Assembly: GCF_003751225.1 (NCBI RefSeq) | Contig: NZ_RJKE01000001.1 | Coordinates: forward strand, 8,866,001 to 8,930,000 | Length of the DNA: 64,000 nucleotides | From: Actinocorallia herbida | Lineage (GTDB): Bacteria; Actinomycetota; Actinomycetes; Streptosporangiales; Streptosporangiaceae | Direction of reading: 5' to 3' | Shown: positions 44,640 to 53,729 of the stretch, piece by piece | How the letters are laid out: each line of letters opens with the position of its first letter | Position numbering within the stretch: position 1 is the first letter of the stretch | The notes under the pieces: generated by a model | What the model was told of the DNA's origin: nothing | Databases searched by the model: none | The model's input: only the letters and a program-made list of their open reading frames with translations | Program-made: the position numbers and the translations under genes

Positions 44640-45050
44640 CTAGCGGGCCGGCATTCCTCCGTGAGGGCTGTTGACCACGAGGGGCTGTGAGCCCTCGGCG
44701 AGGTAAGGGTGATCCGGGTAGTGCTCGATGTGGAAGTGGGCGCCGTCGGCCAGGTCCGCGATCTCGTTGATCTCCTGGGCCAGCCCTCGCAAGCTGCTCA
44801 TGGCTCCCGCGATAGACAGGGAGCGGTCGGTGAGGCTTGCCGTGATGGTGACCGGTGCCTGAGCGACGAAGACATGGATCCGAGTCAGAGCTACTTGCCC
44901 ATAGTCGGTGTCGATGTCTTCGGCCTGCACTGTCCCTGTACCAAGAGCGAGCTTGGCAGCCAGCAGTTGGAGAGCCGTTCTGGTTCCAGAGAGGTCCACT
45001 TCGCCTGTAGGCGGGAAGCACAAGATGGTCAGGGTGTCTGTCTGCGGCAT
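44640..45050 (-). CDS. Hypothetical protein, Imm32-like
   Basis: 136 aa from ATG 45050. The C-terminal part (SIAGAMSSLRGLAQEINEIA, HFHIEHYPDHPYLAEGSQPL) resembles the Imm32-type immunity fold, in which a short helix is followed by an H-x-H strand and a G-S-x-x-L turn. The N-terminal part is beta-rich. No matching toxin is near. Assignment is tentative. Confidence 0.5.
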   Translation of the reverse strand: MPQTDTLTILCFPPTGEVDLSGTRTALQLLAAKLALGTGTVQAEDIDTDYGQVALTRIHVFVAQAPVTITASLTDRSLSIAGAMSSLRGLAQEINEIADLADGAHFHIEHYPDHPYLAEGSQPLVVNSPHGGMPAR

Positions 45051-45408
45051 GGAAGTTCCTGGTGAGGCTGGCTGAGGGGGATCCCGTAGGGGCTTGGTGG
45101 GCTTGTACAGCGAGGTGACGGCTGCCCCTGTGGGTAGTCAACGGCGATGTGAGGGTCGGGGCTGTCAGCGGTATTGAGGGCACTGGTGTCTTCATCCGAG
45201 TCCCAGCGCCGCCCTCAGACCCCGCTCTGATGAGGTGCCGCTCTTGTCGAGTGCCTCGCTTGCCTGATGAGGCTGGGATATCCGATCTGCCAGGGCTCAC
45301 CGCATGGAGTCAGTGGTCTGCCGGATCGGAGTGGTTGGGGGTGCCGGATGACGGCTGGGGTTGGGGTGTCTGGGTGACAAACGGGTGACAAATGATCTTG
45401 GGGGGGTA
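45051..45408. other. Intergenic stretch at the right end of the element
   Basis: No gene is supported. It contains the arm-site pair GTGACAAA (45374-45381) and GTGACAAATGATCTTG (45385-45400), which match the left end of the element at 28442-28468. Confidence 0.6.
45374..45400 (+). promoter_or_regulatory. Integrase arm-type sites, right end
   Basis: GTGACAAA at 45374-45381 and the 16-mer GTGACAAATGATCTTG at 45385-45400, the same period of 11 bp as at 28442-28468. They lie 50 bp from the right att core. Confidence 0.7.
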
Positions 45409-45410
45409 TG

Positions 45411-45444
45411 AAAAAACCCCGGCTCAGGGGGCTGAGCTGGGGTT
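45411..45444 (-). terminator. tRNA-Gly terminator supplied by the element
   Basis: AACCCCGGCTCAG / CTGAGCTGGGGTT stem (45415-45444) followed on the minus strand by six T. It lies 8 bp after the tRNA 3' end. Confidence 0.88.
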
Positions 45445-45451
45445 TTGTGGA

Positions 45452-45521
45452 GCGGATGACGGGAATCGAACCCGCGTGGTCAGCTTGGGAAGCTGGAGTT
45501 CTGCCATTGAACTACATCCGC
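45452..45521 (-). tRNA. tRNA-Gly (anticodon CCC)
   Basis: 70 nt. Acceptor GCGGATG pairs with CATCCGC; D stem GTTC/GAAC; anticodon loop TTCCCAA gives CCC; T arm GCGGG-TTCGATT-CCCGT. The anticodon stem has one C-A mismatch at its base (27-43). CCA is not encoded. The 3' 40 bases plus terminator were brought by the integrating element; the 5' part is chromosomal. It is the host integration site. Confidence 0.95.
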
Positions 45522-45607
45522 GTGGTGGGGGTTGAGGCCACCGGGAGCAGGTTAGCAGGTTTCGGGGGGTGGTGGGAGAGGGGGCGGGGGGCGGTAGCGT
45601 TGGGCGG

Positions 45608-46189
45608 GTGTTGCTCTCTGATCGGGATATTCGGGGTCTGGTGGAAGCCGGACGGGTCGGGATCGAACCGTTCGATCCGGGCATGGTCCAGCCGTGCTCG
45701 GTGGACGTGCGGCTCGACCGGTATTTCAGGGTGTTCGAGAACCACCGGTATCCGCACATCGATCCGGCCGAGGAGCAGAGCGATCTGACGCGGCTCATCG
45801 AGGTGGACAAGGACGAGCCGTTCATCCTGCACCCGGGCGAGTTCGTGCTGGCGTCGACGTACGAGGTGTTCGCGCTCGCCGACGACGTGGCCGCGCGCCT
45901 GGAGGGCAAGAGCTCCCTCGGCAGGCTCGGCCTGCTGACCCACGCGACGGCCGGGTGGATCGACCCGGGTTTCTCCGGCCATGTGACGCTCGAACTGTCG
46001 AACGTCGCGACGCTGCCGATCAAGCTGTGGCCGGGCATGAAGATCGGGCAGATGTGCCTGTTCCGGACGTCGTCGCCGGTCGAGCACCCGTACGGGTCGG
46101 CCAAATACGGGTCGCGGTACCAGGGGCAGCGCGGGCCGACGCCGTCGCGGTCCTACCTGAACTTCCACCGCACCGAGATCAAGGACTGA
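45608..46189 (+). CDS. dcd: dCTP deaminase
   Basis: 193 aa from GTG 45608, behind TAGCGT 8 bases upstream (leaderless type). [20 protein letters not shown] at the start, [17 protein letters not shown], and the active-site segment [15 protein letters not shown] with catalytic Glu, then [20 protein letters not shown], are all conserved. Actinobacterial members are often bifunctional dCTP deaminase/dUTPases giving dUMP directly. The 193-aa length matches. It begins 87 bp from the tRNA on the opposite strand. Confidence 0.95.
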   Translation: MLLSDRDIRGLVEAGRVGIEPFDPGMVQPCSVDVRLDRYFRVFENHRYPHIDPAEEQSDLTRLIEVDKDEPFILHPGEFVLASTYEVFALADDVAARLEGKSSLGRLGLLTHATAGWIDPGFSGHVTLELSNVATLPIKLWPGMKIGQMCLFRTSSPVEHPYGSAKYGSRYQGQRGPTPSRSYLNFHRTEIKD

Positions 46190-46219
46190 CGCGGCGCGGG
46201 CAAAGAACGAAGAGCGAAG

Positions 46220-46243
46220 AGGGGAGCCCACGAGGCTCCCCTT
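46220..46243 (+). terminator. Terminator after dcd
   Basis: GGGGAGCC (46221-46228) pairs with GGCTCCCC (46234-46241) around CACGA, followed by TTT. Confidence 0.85.
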
Positions 46244-46290
46244 TCGCGTTTCCGGTACGGGAAAACCCTGGCAGCGACGTGAAAAGCGAA

Positions 46291-46321
46291 GCGCCCGCCC
46301 CCCAAGAAGGGGGACGGGCGC
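46291..46321 (-). terminator. Terminator after the Fe-S membrane reductase gene
   Basis: GCGCCCGCCCCCC and GGGGGACGGGCGC form a stem with one mismatch around AAGAA; on the minus strand it is followed by TTCGCTTTT. Confidence 0.8.
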
Positions 46322-46337
46322 CGCGGTGGGCTCAGGG

Positions 46338-48521
46338 TCACTCAGCCGCGGCGGCGACCGCCGGCTCGCCCTTGATGGACTTCAGGAGCAGCTGGGCCAC
46401 GTCCACGACCTCCAGGGACTCCTTGGCCTCGCCGGAGCTCTTCTTCTCGTTGATGGCGTCGCCGAGCATCACGAGGCAGAAGGGGCAGGCGGTGGACACG
46501 GTGTCCGGGTTGGTCTCCAGGGCCTCGTCGACGCGCTCGGTGTTGATGCGCTTGCCGATGCGCTCTTCCATCCACATGCGCGCGCCGCCGGCGCCACAGC
46601 AGAAGCCCTTGTCCTTGCAGCGGTGCATCTCCTGCGTCTTGACGCCGGGGACCTTCGCCATGATGTCGCGCGGCTGCTTGTACACCTTGTTGTGACGGCC
46701 CAGGAAGCACGGGTCGTGGTAGGTGATGTTCTCCTCGATCGCGGTGACCGGCACGAGCTTGCCGTTGTCCACGAGGTCGGCGAGCAGCTGCGTGTGGTGG
46801 ACGACCTCGTAGTGGCCGCCGACCTGCGGGTACTCGTTGGCGAGGGTGTTGAAGCAGTGCGGGCAGGTCGCGACGATCTTCTTGACGCCCGCGTCGTTCA
46901 GCGTCTCGACGTTCTGCTGGGCCATGCCCTGGAACAGGTACTCCATGCCGAGGCGACGGGCCGGGTCACCGGTGCACGCCTCCATCGGGCCGAGGACGGC
47001 GAACTTGACGCCCGCGGTGTGCAGGAGTTCGGCGACGGCCTTCGTGGTCTTCTTCGCCCGGTCCTCGAGGGCGCCGGCGCAGCCGACCCAGAACAGGTAC
47101 TCGGCGTCCTCGGGGATCTTCTCGTCGATGACCTCGACCTCGAAGTCGAGCTCCTCGATCCACTCGAGGCGCTTCATCTCGCCCATGCCCCACGGGTTGC
47201 CCTTGTTCTCGAGGTTGCGCAGCATGACGCCGGCCTCGGACGGGAAGGACGACTCGATCATGGCCTGGTAGCGGCGCATGTCCAGGATGTGGTCGATGTG
47301 CTCGATGTCCACCGGGCACTGCTCGACGCAGGCGCCGCAGTTGGTGCAGGACCACAGGACGTCGGGGTGGATGACGCCGTCTTCGCCGACGAGGGGCTTG
47401 TCGACCTGCATGGCGAGCTTCTGCTCGTCGGTGAAGGCCTCCTTCTGCTCGTCGGTGGCGAGCATGTAAGGGGCCTTGGCGAAGGCGTGGTCGCGCAGTT
47501 CGAGGATGAGCAGCTTCGGCGACAGCGGCTTCTCGGTGTTCCAGGCGGGGCACTGGGACTGGCAGCGGCCGCACTCGGTGCAGGTCGCGAAGTCCAGGAA
47601 GCCCTTCCAGGTGAAGTCCTCGATGCGGGAGCGGCCGAAGAGGTCCTCGTCGGGGTCGGCCTCTTCGAAGTCCAGCGGGGTGCCGTCGGGCTTGGTGACG
47701 GGCATCGCCGCGCCGAGGCCGTTCGGGCGGCGCTTGAACATGACGTTCAGCGGCGCGATGAAGATGTGCAGGTGCTTGGAGTTCACCACGATGACGAGGA
47801 ACACCAGCGCGACGCCGATGTGCAGGAGCAGCCCGATGGACGCGAGGACCTTCAGCGTCGTCTCGGAGAACCCGTCGAGCAGGAGGCCCACGCCGTAGGA
47901 GCCGAAGGCGGCCTTGCCGAAGGGGAAGTAGTGCTCGCCGGTGACGGTCTCCAGCGCGGCGAGGGTGCCGCGGAAGAAGAACATCGTCCAGACCACATTG
48001 AAGATCATGAACAGGATCACCCAGGCGCCGCCGAGATGCGATCCGAAGAACCGGGACTTGCGGCCCTTGGTCTTCGGCGCGTTCTTGAAGCGGATGATCG
48101 CGAAGGTGAGCAGGCCCAGGGCGCACATCACGGCGATGAAGTCCTGGATGAACCCGATCGGACCCCACGTCTGGAGGATCGGGACGTGCGTCTCCAGACC
48201 GAACAGGAGCGCGATGCCCGCCTCGAGGTACACGGTGGCGAGCAGGAAGAAGGCCCACATCACGAAGAAGTGGGCGAGCCCCGCCACGGTCCACTTGAGC
48301 AGCTTCTTCTGCCCGAGGACCTCGGTGACCTGTCCTTCGACGTCGCCCTTGGGGTCGCGCTTGACGCTCGCCACGCGGTCCGGAGCGGGTTGCCCGCTCT
48401 TGAACAGCTTGGCGAGGAAGAGCACGCGCTTCCCGGCGAGCGCTAGCGCGACCGCCGCTCCGGCGAGCCCGATGATCAATGTGATCAGGAACACTGTTCC
48501 GTCCTCCTGGGGTACGGCCAT
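46338..48521 (-). CDS. Heterodisulfide-reductase-like Fe-S membrane protein (Rv0338c type)
   Basis: 727 aa from ATG 48521. Five or six membrane helices in the first 250 residues are followed by two 4Fe-4S motifs, CTECGRCQSQCP (about 313) and CTNCGACVEQCP (about 390), and two CCG domains with CPHCFNTLANEYP, YHDPCFLGRH, CCGAGGARMW and CPFC. This is the HdrD/GlpC-like layout of the essential mycobacterial protein Rv0338c. It probably passes electrons between a membrane quinol pool and an unknown acceptor. It ends in a strong terminator and is divergent from the secreted-protein triplet. Confidence 0.88.
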   Translation of the reverse strand: MAVPQEDGTVFLITLIIGLAGAAVALALAGKRVLFLAKLFKSGQPAPDRVASVKRDPKGDVEGQVTEVLGQKKLLKWTVAGLAHFFVMWAFFLLATVYLEAGIALLFGLETHVPILQTWGPIGFIQDFIAVMCALGLLTFAIIRFKNAPKTKGRKSRFFGSHLGGAWVILFMIFNVVWTMFFFRGTLAALETVTGEHYFPFGKAAFGSYGVGLLLDGFSETTLKVLASIGLLLHIGVALVFLVIVVNSKHLHIFIAPLNVMFKRRPNGLGAAMPVTKPDGTPLDFEEADPDEDLFGRSRIEDFTWKGFLDFATCTECGRCQSQCPAWNTEKPLSPKLLILELRDHAFAKAPYMLATDEQKEAFTDEQKLAMQVDKPLVGEDGVIHPDVLWSCTNCGACVEQCPVDIEHIDHILDMRRYQAMIESSFPSEAGVMLRNLENKGNPWGMGEMKRLEWIEELDFEVEVIDEKIPEDAEYLFWVGCAGALEDRAKKTTKAVAELLHTAGVKFAVLGPMEACTGDPARRLGMEYLFQGMAQQNVETLNDAGVKKIVATCPHCFNTLANEYPQVGGHYEVVHHTQLLADLVDNGKLVPVTAIEENITYHDPCFLGRHNKVYKQPRDIMAKVPGVKTQEMHRCKDKGFCCGAGGARMWMEERIGKRINTERVDEALETNPDTVSTACPFCLVMLGDAINEKKSSGEAKESLEVVDVAQLLLKSIKGEPAVAAAAE

Positions 48522-48676
48522 TGGCTGAAGCGTAGGGCGCGCCGCCAGCTTGATCGCACGCGGGTCCCGAGTTATACCGACGAGTAACTTACCAAGCCAG
48601 AGCCGTGCGCTCGCACCGTAGTGGACCGGTCAATGCGAGAGGTACCCCGTGTTTCCCGTTCGTGACACTACAGACC

Positions 48677-48712
48677 TTGGATTGGGCGATTTGTGAGGTT
48701 AGTCTCAGCGGC
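48677..48712 (+). promoter_or_regulatory. Promoter of the secreted triplet with a partial iron-box match
   Basis: TTGGAT (48677-48682) and TAGTCT (48700-48705) with a 17-bp spacer form a plausible promoter. TGAGGTTAGTCTCAGC overlaps the -10; the 19-bp window 48694-48712 agrees with the DmdR1/IdeR iron-box consensus at 12 of 19 positions, mostly in the left half. The match is suggestive, not decisive. Confidence 0.45.
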
Positions 48713-48783
48713 GCCCCCATCCCCAGGAGCACGCCGAGGCGAAGCCGCCTCACCGGTATCCCACCCCCCAAGGAGCCGTGTCC

Positions 48784-49473
48784 ATGCGTCGCCTCATCTC
48801 CGCAGGGCTCGCCGCGGTGGCGGTGGGCCTCTGCCTCACCGCCACCCCCGCGCAGGCCGACAACACCTATACCCCCACCGAGGCCGACTTCGCCGACTGC
48901 CCGGCGAAGCCCGCGGGCGCGTCCGACTGGACGTGCTTCGTGCTGACCGCCCTCGACGGCCAGTTCCGCCTGAAGAACATGAAGGCACGGATCACCTCTC
49001 CGTACCGGCTGACGATCGGGCAGGGCAACGTCAACGGCACGAAGACCGCCGTGCTCGGCTCCCTGAAGGGCGACCCCGTGCCCTTCGTGACGGGCCTGCT
49101 GGGCACCCCTCTGGAGATCCCCGACCCCACGGGGTGGCAGGTCCAGATCGAAGCCACCGGAGAGGTCTCCCCCGGCGCCCTCGTCCCCTCCAAAGTGGGC
49201 CTCAAGGCGCGGCTCATCGGCGACGGCCTGGGCGCGAACTGCTACATCGGCTCCGACACCGCTCCCGTCGTCATCGCCCCCCGCATCCAGTGGACGCTGC
49301 CGTGGCTCGTCAGCGGAAAACTGCTCACCCGGGCCAAGGTCTACGACGACGTCTTCGCCATCGACTGGGCGACCGGATGCGAGAACCAGCTCCCCAACGT
49401 GCTGATCGGGGCGGCGAACGCCACGAGCAACCACTTCGACGCCACCTGGGCCATCCGTCACAAGACCTTCTAA
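48784..49473 (+). CDS. Secreted four-cysteine protein, paralogue 1
   Basis: 229 aa; ATG 48784 lies 9 bp after AAGGAG, better than GTG 48778. A Sec signal peptide (RRLISAGLAAVAVGLCLTAT, cleavage near AQA-D) is followed by YTPTEADFADCPAKPAGASD-W-TC, the family opening. Four cysteines remain in the mature chain (C-x10-C at the start, NCYIGSDTAPVV in the middle, TGC near the end), likely two disulfides. It ends in ATWAIRHKTF. No membrane segment or enzyme motif is seen. It is first of three paralogues in a row and behind a possible iron-regulated promoter. Confidence 0.82.
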   Translation: MRRLISAGLAAVAVGLCLTATPAQADNTYTPTEADFADCPAKPAGASDWTCFVLTALDGQFRLKNMKARITSPYRLTIGQGNVNGTKTAVLGSLKGDPVPFVTGLLGTPLEIPDPTGWQVQIEATGEVSPGALVPSKVGLKARLIGDGLGANCYIGSDTAPVVIAPRIQWTLPWLVSGKLLTRAKVYDDVFAIDWATGCENQLPNVLIGAANATSNHFDATWAIRHKTF

Positions 49474-49483
49474 GGACGCTGCG

Positions 49484-50206
49484 ATGAGATTCCGCCGTAC
49501 CGGGGTCGTCCTCGGCGCCCTCGCCCTCACGCTCGGCTTCACCGCGCCCGCCTCCGCGGCCGAGCAGGCCTATGTGCCCTCGCCCGCCGACTTCGCCGAC
49601 TGCCCCGCACAGCCCGCGGGCGTCACCGAGTGGAACTGCTACGTCTCGATCGCCTTGGAGGGCGGCTTCACCCTCGGGACGAAGAAGAACATCCGCATCC
49701 TGCTCGACAAGCCCATCCGGGTCACCGCCGCCGAGGGCAAGGCGGCGGACGGCTCGAAGGTGACGGCCTGGGGCGGCATCACCCAGCCGCAGAACTTCAA
49801 GGTCGTGACGGTACTTCCCGGAACGAACGTGATCCTCTCGACCCTGCCCGAGATCGAGGGCCGGCTCGTCGGGGTCGGGCTGAACCGGCCGGACTCGATC
49901 CACGAGTTCAAGGTGAAGTTCAAGCTGTGGAGCCCGGGCGGGCTGCTCGGCCAGAACTGCACGATCGGCACGGACGCCTCCCCCGTCGTCCTCAAGCCGC
50001 AGAGCACGGCCTCCCTGCCGTGGTTCTTCTGGCTGACCCCCGGCATCAAGATCTGGGCGAACGACGACCAGTACGCCCTCCCCGCGTCAACGGGCTGCTC
50101 CACCTACCCGCTGCTCGGCCACCCCGACGATCTCCTGGGCCTGCCCGCCGCCTCCGGCGTCAGCTCCGCGAACTTCGTCTGGGCGGTCCGGCAGAAGAAG
50201 TACTGA
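49484..50206 (+). CDS. Secreted four-cysteine protein, paralogue 2
   Basis: 240 aa from ATG 49484, 10 bp after the first paralogue, with AAGGA upstream. Signal peptide VVLGALALTLGFTAPASAAE. The mature part starts YVPSPADFADCPAQPAG and keeps the four cysteines (CPA..WNC, QNCTIGTDASPVV, TGC) and the end FVWAVRQKKY. Compared with paralogue 1 the middle is longer and carries a tryptophan-rich LPWFFWL segment. A hairpin at 50241-50266 follows, so paralogue 3 may be read less or separately. Confidence 0.82.
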   Translation: MRFRRTGVVLGALALTLGFTAPASAAEQAYVPSPADFADCPAQPAGVTEWNCYVSIALEGGFTLGTKKNIRILLDKPIRVTAAEGKAADGSKVTAWGGITQPQNFKVVTVLPGTNVILSTLPEIEGRLVGVGLNRPDSIHEFKVKFKLWSPGGLLGQNCTIGTDASPVVLKPQSTASLPWFFWLTPGIKIWANDDQYALPASTGCSTYPLLGHPDDLLGLPAASGVSSANFVWAVRQKKY

Positions 50207-50240
50207 CGCTTCTCCGCCCCCCTCTCCTTCCGACAGGCGG

Positions 50241-50266
50241 GAGCGCGGCTCCTCGGGGCCGCGCTC
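50241..50266 (+). terminator. Hairpin between paralogues 2 and 3
   Basis: GAGCGCGGC (50241-50249) pairs exactly with 50258-50266 around an 8-base loop. It lies 26 bp before the third paralogue and may attenuate transcription or mark an end. Confidence 0.5.
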
Positions 50267-50291
50267 ACACCCCACCCCTACCGGAGCCATC

Positions 50292-51020
50292 ATGAAGAAG
50301 CTTCTGCGTCGTGCTGCCACCGGAGCAGCCGCGCTCGCCACCGCGGTCGCGCTCGCGCCGGCCGCTCCCGCGGCCGCAGAGAACGCCTATGTCCCGTCGG
50401 AGGCCGACTTCGCGTCCTGCCCGGCCAGGCCCGCGGACGCGACGTCCTGGACCTGCTTCGTCTCCACCGTCATCGACGGGACGATCGACATCGGCTCGGT
50501 GAAGGTCCTCGTCGACAAGCCGATCCAGCTCGTCACCGGGCAGGGCAGACTCGCCGACGGCACCTCGGTCGCCAAGGTCGGCGGGCTGACCAGCGGTGAG
50601 CTGACGATCCAGACGCCGCTTCCGGGCACGGGCATCTACACCCAGGACCTGACGGGCACCAAGGTCAAGATCGAGACGACGGGCTCGGTCGTCGCGGGCA
50701 CGGTCATGCCGAAGGAGTTCGGGGTGAAGTTCCGCTTCGTCCACCCGCTCGTCCTCGGTTCCTGCTACGTCGGCACCGACGCCGCGCCGATCACGGTCAA
50801 GCCGGTGATCGGGCTCGCCCTTCCCGAGGTCCGCGAGGGTGTTCTCCTGGCAAAGGTCTGGACGACCGACATGAAGTTCGCGCTGCCCAAGGCGTCCGGT
50901 TGCGGGCTGATCCCGGGCGGGCTCGTGGACCTGATCGTCAACGACCGCTTCCAGCTGCCGAACACCGCGGGCACCAACAAGGCCGCGTGGAACTGGCTCG
51001 TCCGGCACAAGACCATGTAA
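50292..51020 (+). CDS. Secreted four-cysteine protein, paralogue 3
   Basis: 242 aa from ATG 50292 with GGAG upstream. Signal peptide KKLLRRAATGAAALATAVAL ending near AAA-E. The mature chain starts YVPSEADFASCPARPADATS, has SCYVGTDAAPITV and a GC motif (KASGCGL), and ends WNWLVRHKTM. The pattern of cysteines and the W-(A/L)-(V/I)-R-x-K ending are shared with the other two. The triplet probably arose by tandem duplication and has diverged strongly. Function unknown; a surface or cell-envelope role is likely from the signal peptide. Confidence 0.82.
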   Translation: MKKLLRRAATGAAALATAVALAPAAPAAAENAYVPSEADFASCPARPADATSWTCFVSTVIDGTIDIGSVKVLVDKPIQLVTGQGRLADGTSVAKVGGLTSGELTIQTPLPGTGIYTQDLTGTKVKIETTGSVVAGTVMPKEFGVKFRFVHPLVLGSCYVGTDAAPITVKPVIGLALPEVREGVLLAKVWTTDMKFALPKASGCGLIPGGLVDLIVNDRFQLPNTAGTNKAAWNWLVRHKTM

Positions 51021-51027
51021 CCCTTCT

Positions 51028-51100
51028 GGCCGCCTTCGGGCGGCCTGACCAGGCCGAACGGGCCCGCCGCCTGCCCCCCGACAGGCATGGCGGGCCCGTT
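51028..51100 (+). terminator. Two consecutive hairpins after the secreted triplet
   Basis: GGCCGCC-TTC-GGGCGGCC at 51028-51045, then AACGGGCCCGCC (51057-51068) with its exact complement at 51089-51100 followed by CTTCGTTT. The second is a clear terminator before the dnaK promoter. Confidence 0.85.
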
Positions 51101-51167
51101 CTTCGTTTGCCGGACGAGCGGGTACATCCCGGAATAGGCTGCGTCACACCGGTGTTCCAGCAACTAA

Positions 51168-51188
51168 GTTGAGCGAGTTTGACTCAAC
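51168..51188. promoter_or_regulatory. HAIR element (HspR operator) of the dnaK operon
   Basis: GTTGAGC-N7-ACTCAAC at 51168-51188 closely matches the HAIR consensus CTTGAGT-N7-ACTCAAG. It lies just upstream of TTGACA (51193-51198) and a weak CATTCT (51216-51221), spacer 17, so HspR bound here would block the promoter. HspR itself is the last gene of the operon, giving autoregulation. Confidence 0.88.
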
Positions 51189-51265
51189 TCATTTGACAGC
51201 ACACGACGCGCGGGGCATTCTGGGACCCGTCAGAGCCCCGATGAGACAGACGGAGGAAGCGGACG

Positions 51266-53100
<1,835 letters not shown>

Positions 53101-53104
<4 letters not shown>

Positions 53105-53658
53105 GCAGTTCTCAGGAAGAACCGGTGATCCGCGACTCGCGGCGCATCGATCCTGAGACGGGCGAGCTGCGGACTCCTCCCACCGAGGAGGAGTCCGCGG
53201 CTCCGGCCGACGAAGCGGTCGATGAGGCCTCCACCGAACTGCGCGAGCAGCTCGAGGAGCGCACCAAGGACCTTCAGAGGCTCCAGGCCGAGTACGTGAA
53301 CTACCGCAAGCGGGTGGAACGCGACAGGGTGGCCGTGCGGGAGCAGGCCATCTCGGGCGTGCTCACCGACCTGCTGCCGATCCTCGACAGCATCGACAAG
53401 GCCCGCGAGCACGACGAGCTCGTCGGCGCCTTCAAGTCCGTCGGGGAGTCCCTGGAGACGACCCTCGGCAAGCTGGGCCTGGAACGGTACGGGGCGGTCG
53501 GCGATCCGTTCGACCCGAACGTGCACGAGGCGCTGACCCACGTCCCGTCCGCGGACGTGGAGGAGGACTCGGTGCTGGAGGTCTACCAGCCCGGATACCG
53601 GATCGGCGAGCGCGTCGTCCGGCCGGCCCGTGTGGTCGTCGCCGGCCCGCAGGCCTGA
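53101..53658 (+). CDS. grpE: Nucleotide exchange factor GrpE
   Basis: 185 aa from GTG 53101 (GTGA overlap with dnaK). Acidic, disordered N-terminus, long coiled coil ([20 protein letters not shown]) and the C-terminal beta domain ([34 protein letters not shown]). It releases ADP from DnaK. The long dimerising helix is shorter than in E. coli, as in other actinobacteria. Confidence 0.96.
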
Positions 53659-53729
53659 ACTGACACCGGTCCCGGGGGCGGCGGCCCGCCCCCGGGACGA
53701 GATCCGCAGCACATTTCGAAGGGGAGCCG

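Larger units (their letters stand above)
28278..45491. mobile_element. Integrative mobilizable region in tRNA-Gly (17.2 kb, at least two accreted elements)
   Basis: The region is bounded by a 42-bp direct repeat of the tRNA-Gly 3' end (28278-28319 and 45450-45491), with an intermediate copy at 43444-43485. It carries an integrase next to the left end, MobC and a MOBP-type relaxase, an excisionase-like HTH protein, two insertion sequences, regulators, a toxin-antitoxin pair and unknown genes. No type IV secretion or replication genes are seen, so transfer would need a helper. Matching repeats GTGACAAATGATCTTG near both outer ends support one original element spanning 28278-45491; the middle copy points to accretion. 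Confidence 0.85.

Noticed and set aside
28278-45491. Prophage
   Set aside because: No capsid, terminase, portal or tail genes; relaxase and MobC point to a mobilizable element.
46326-48446. 706-codon open frame on the + strand
   Set aside because: It is antisense to the Fe-S membrane reductase, whose motifs are clear; the frame is open only because of high GC3.
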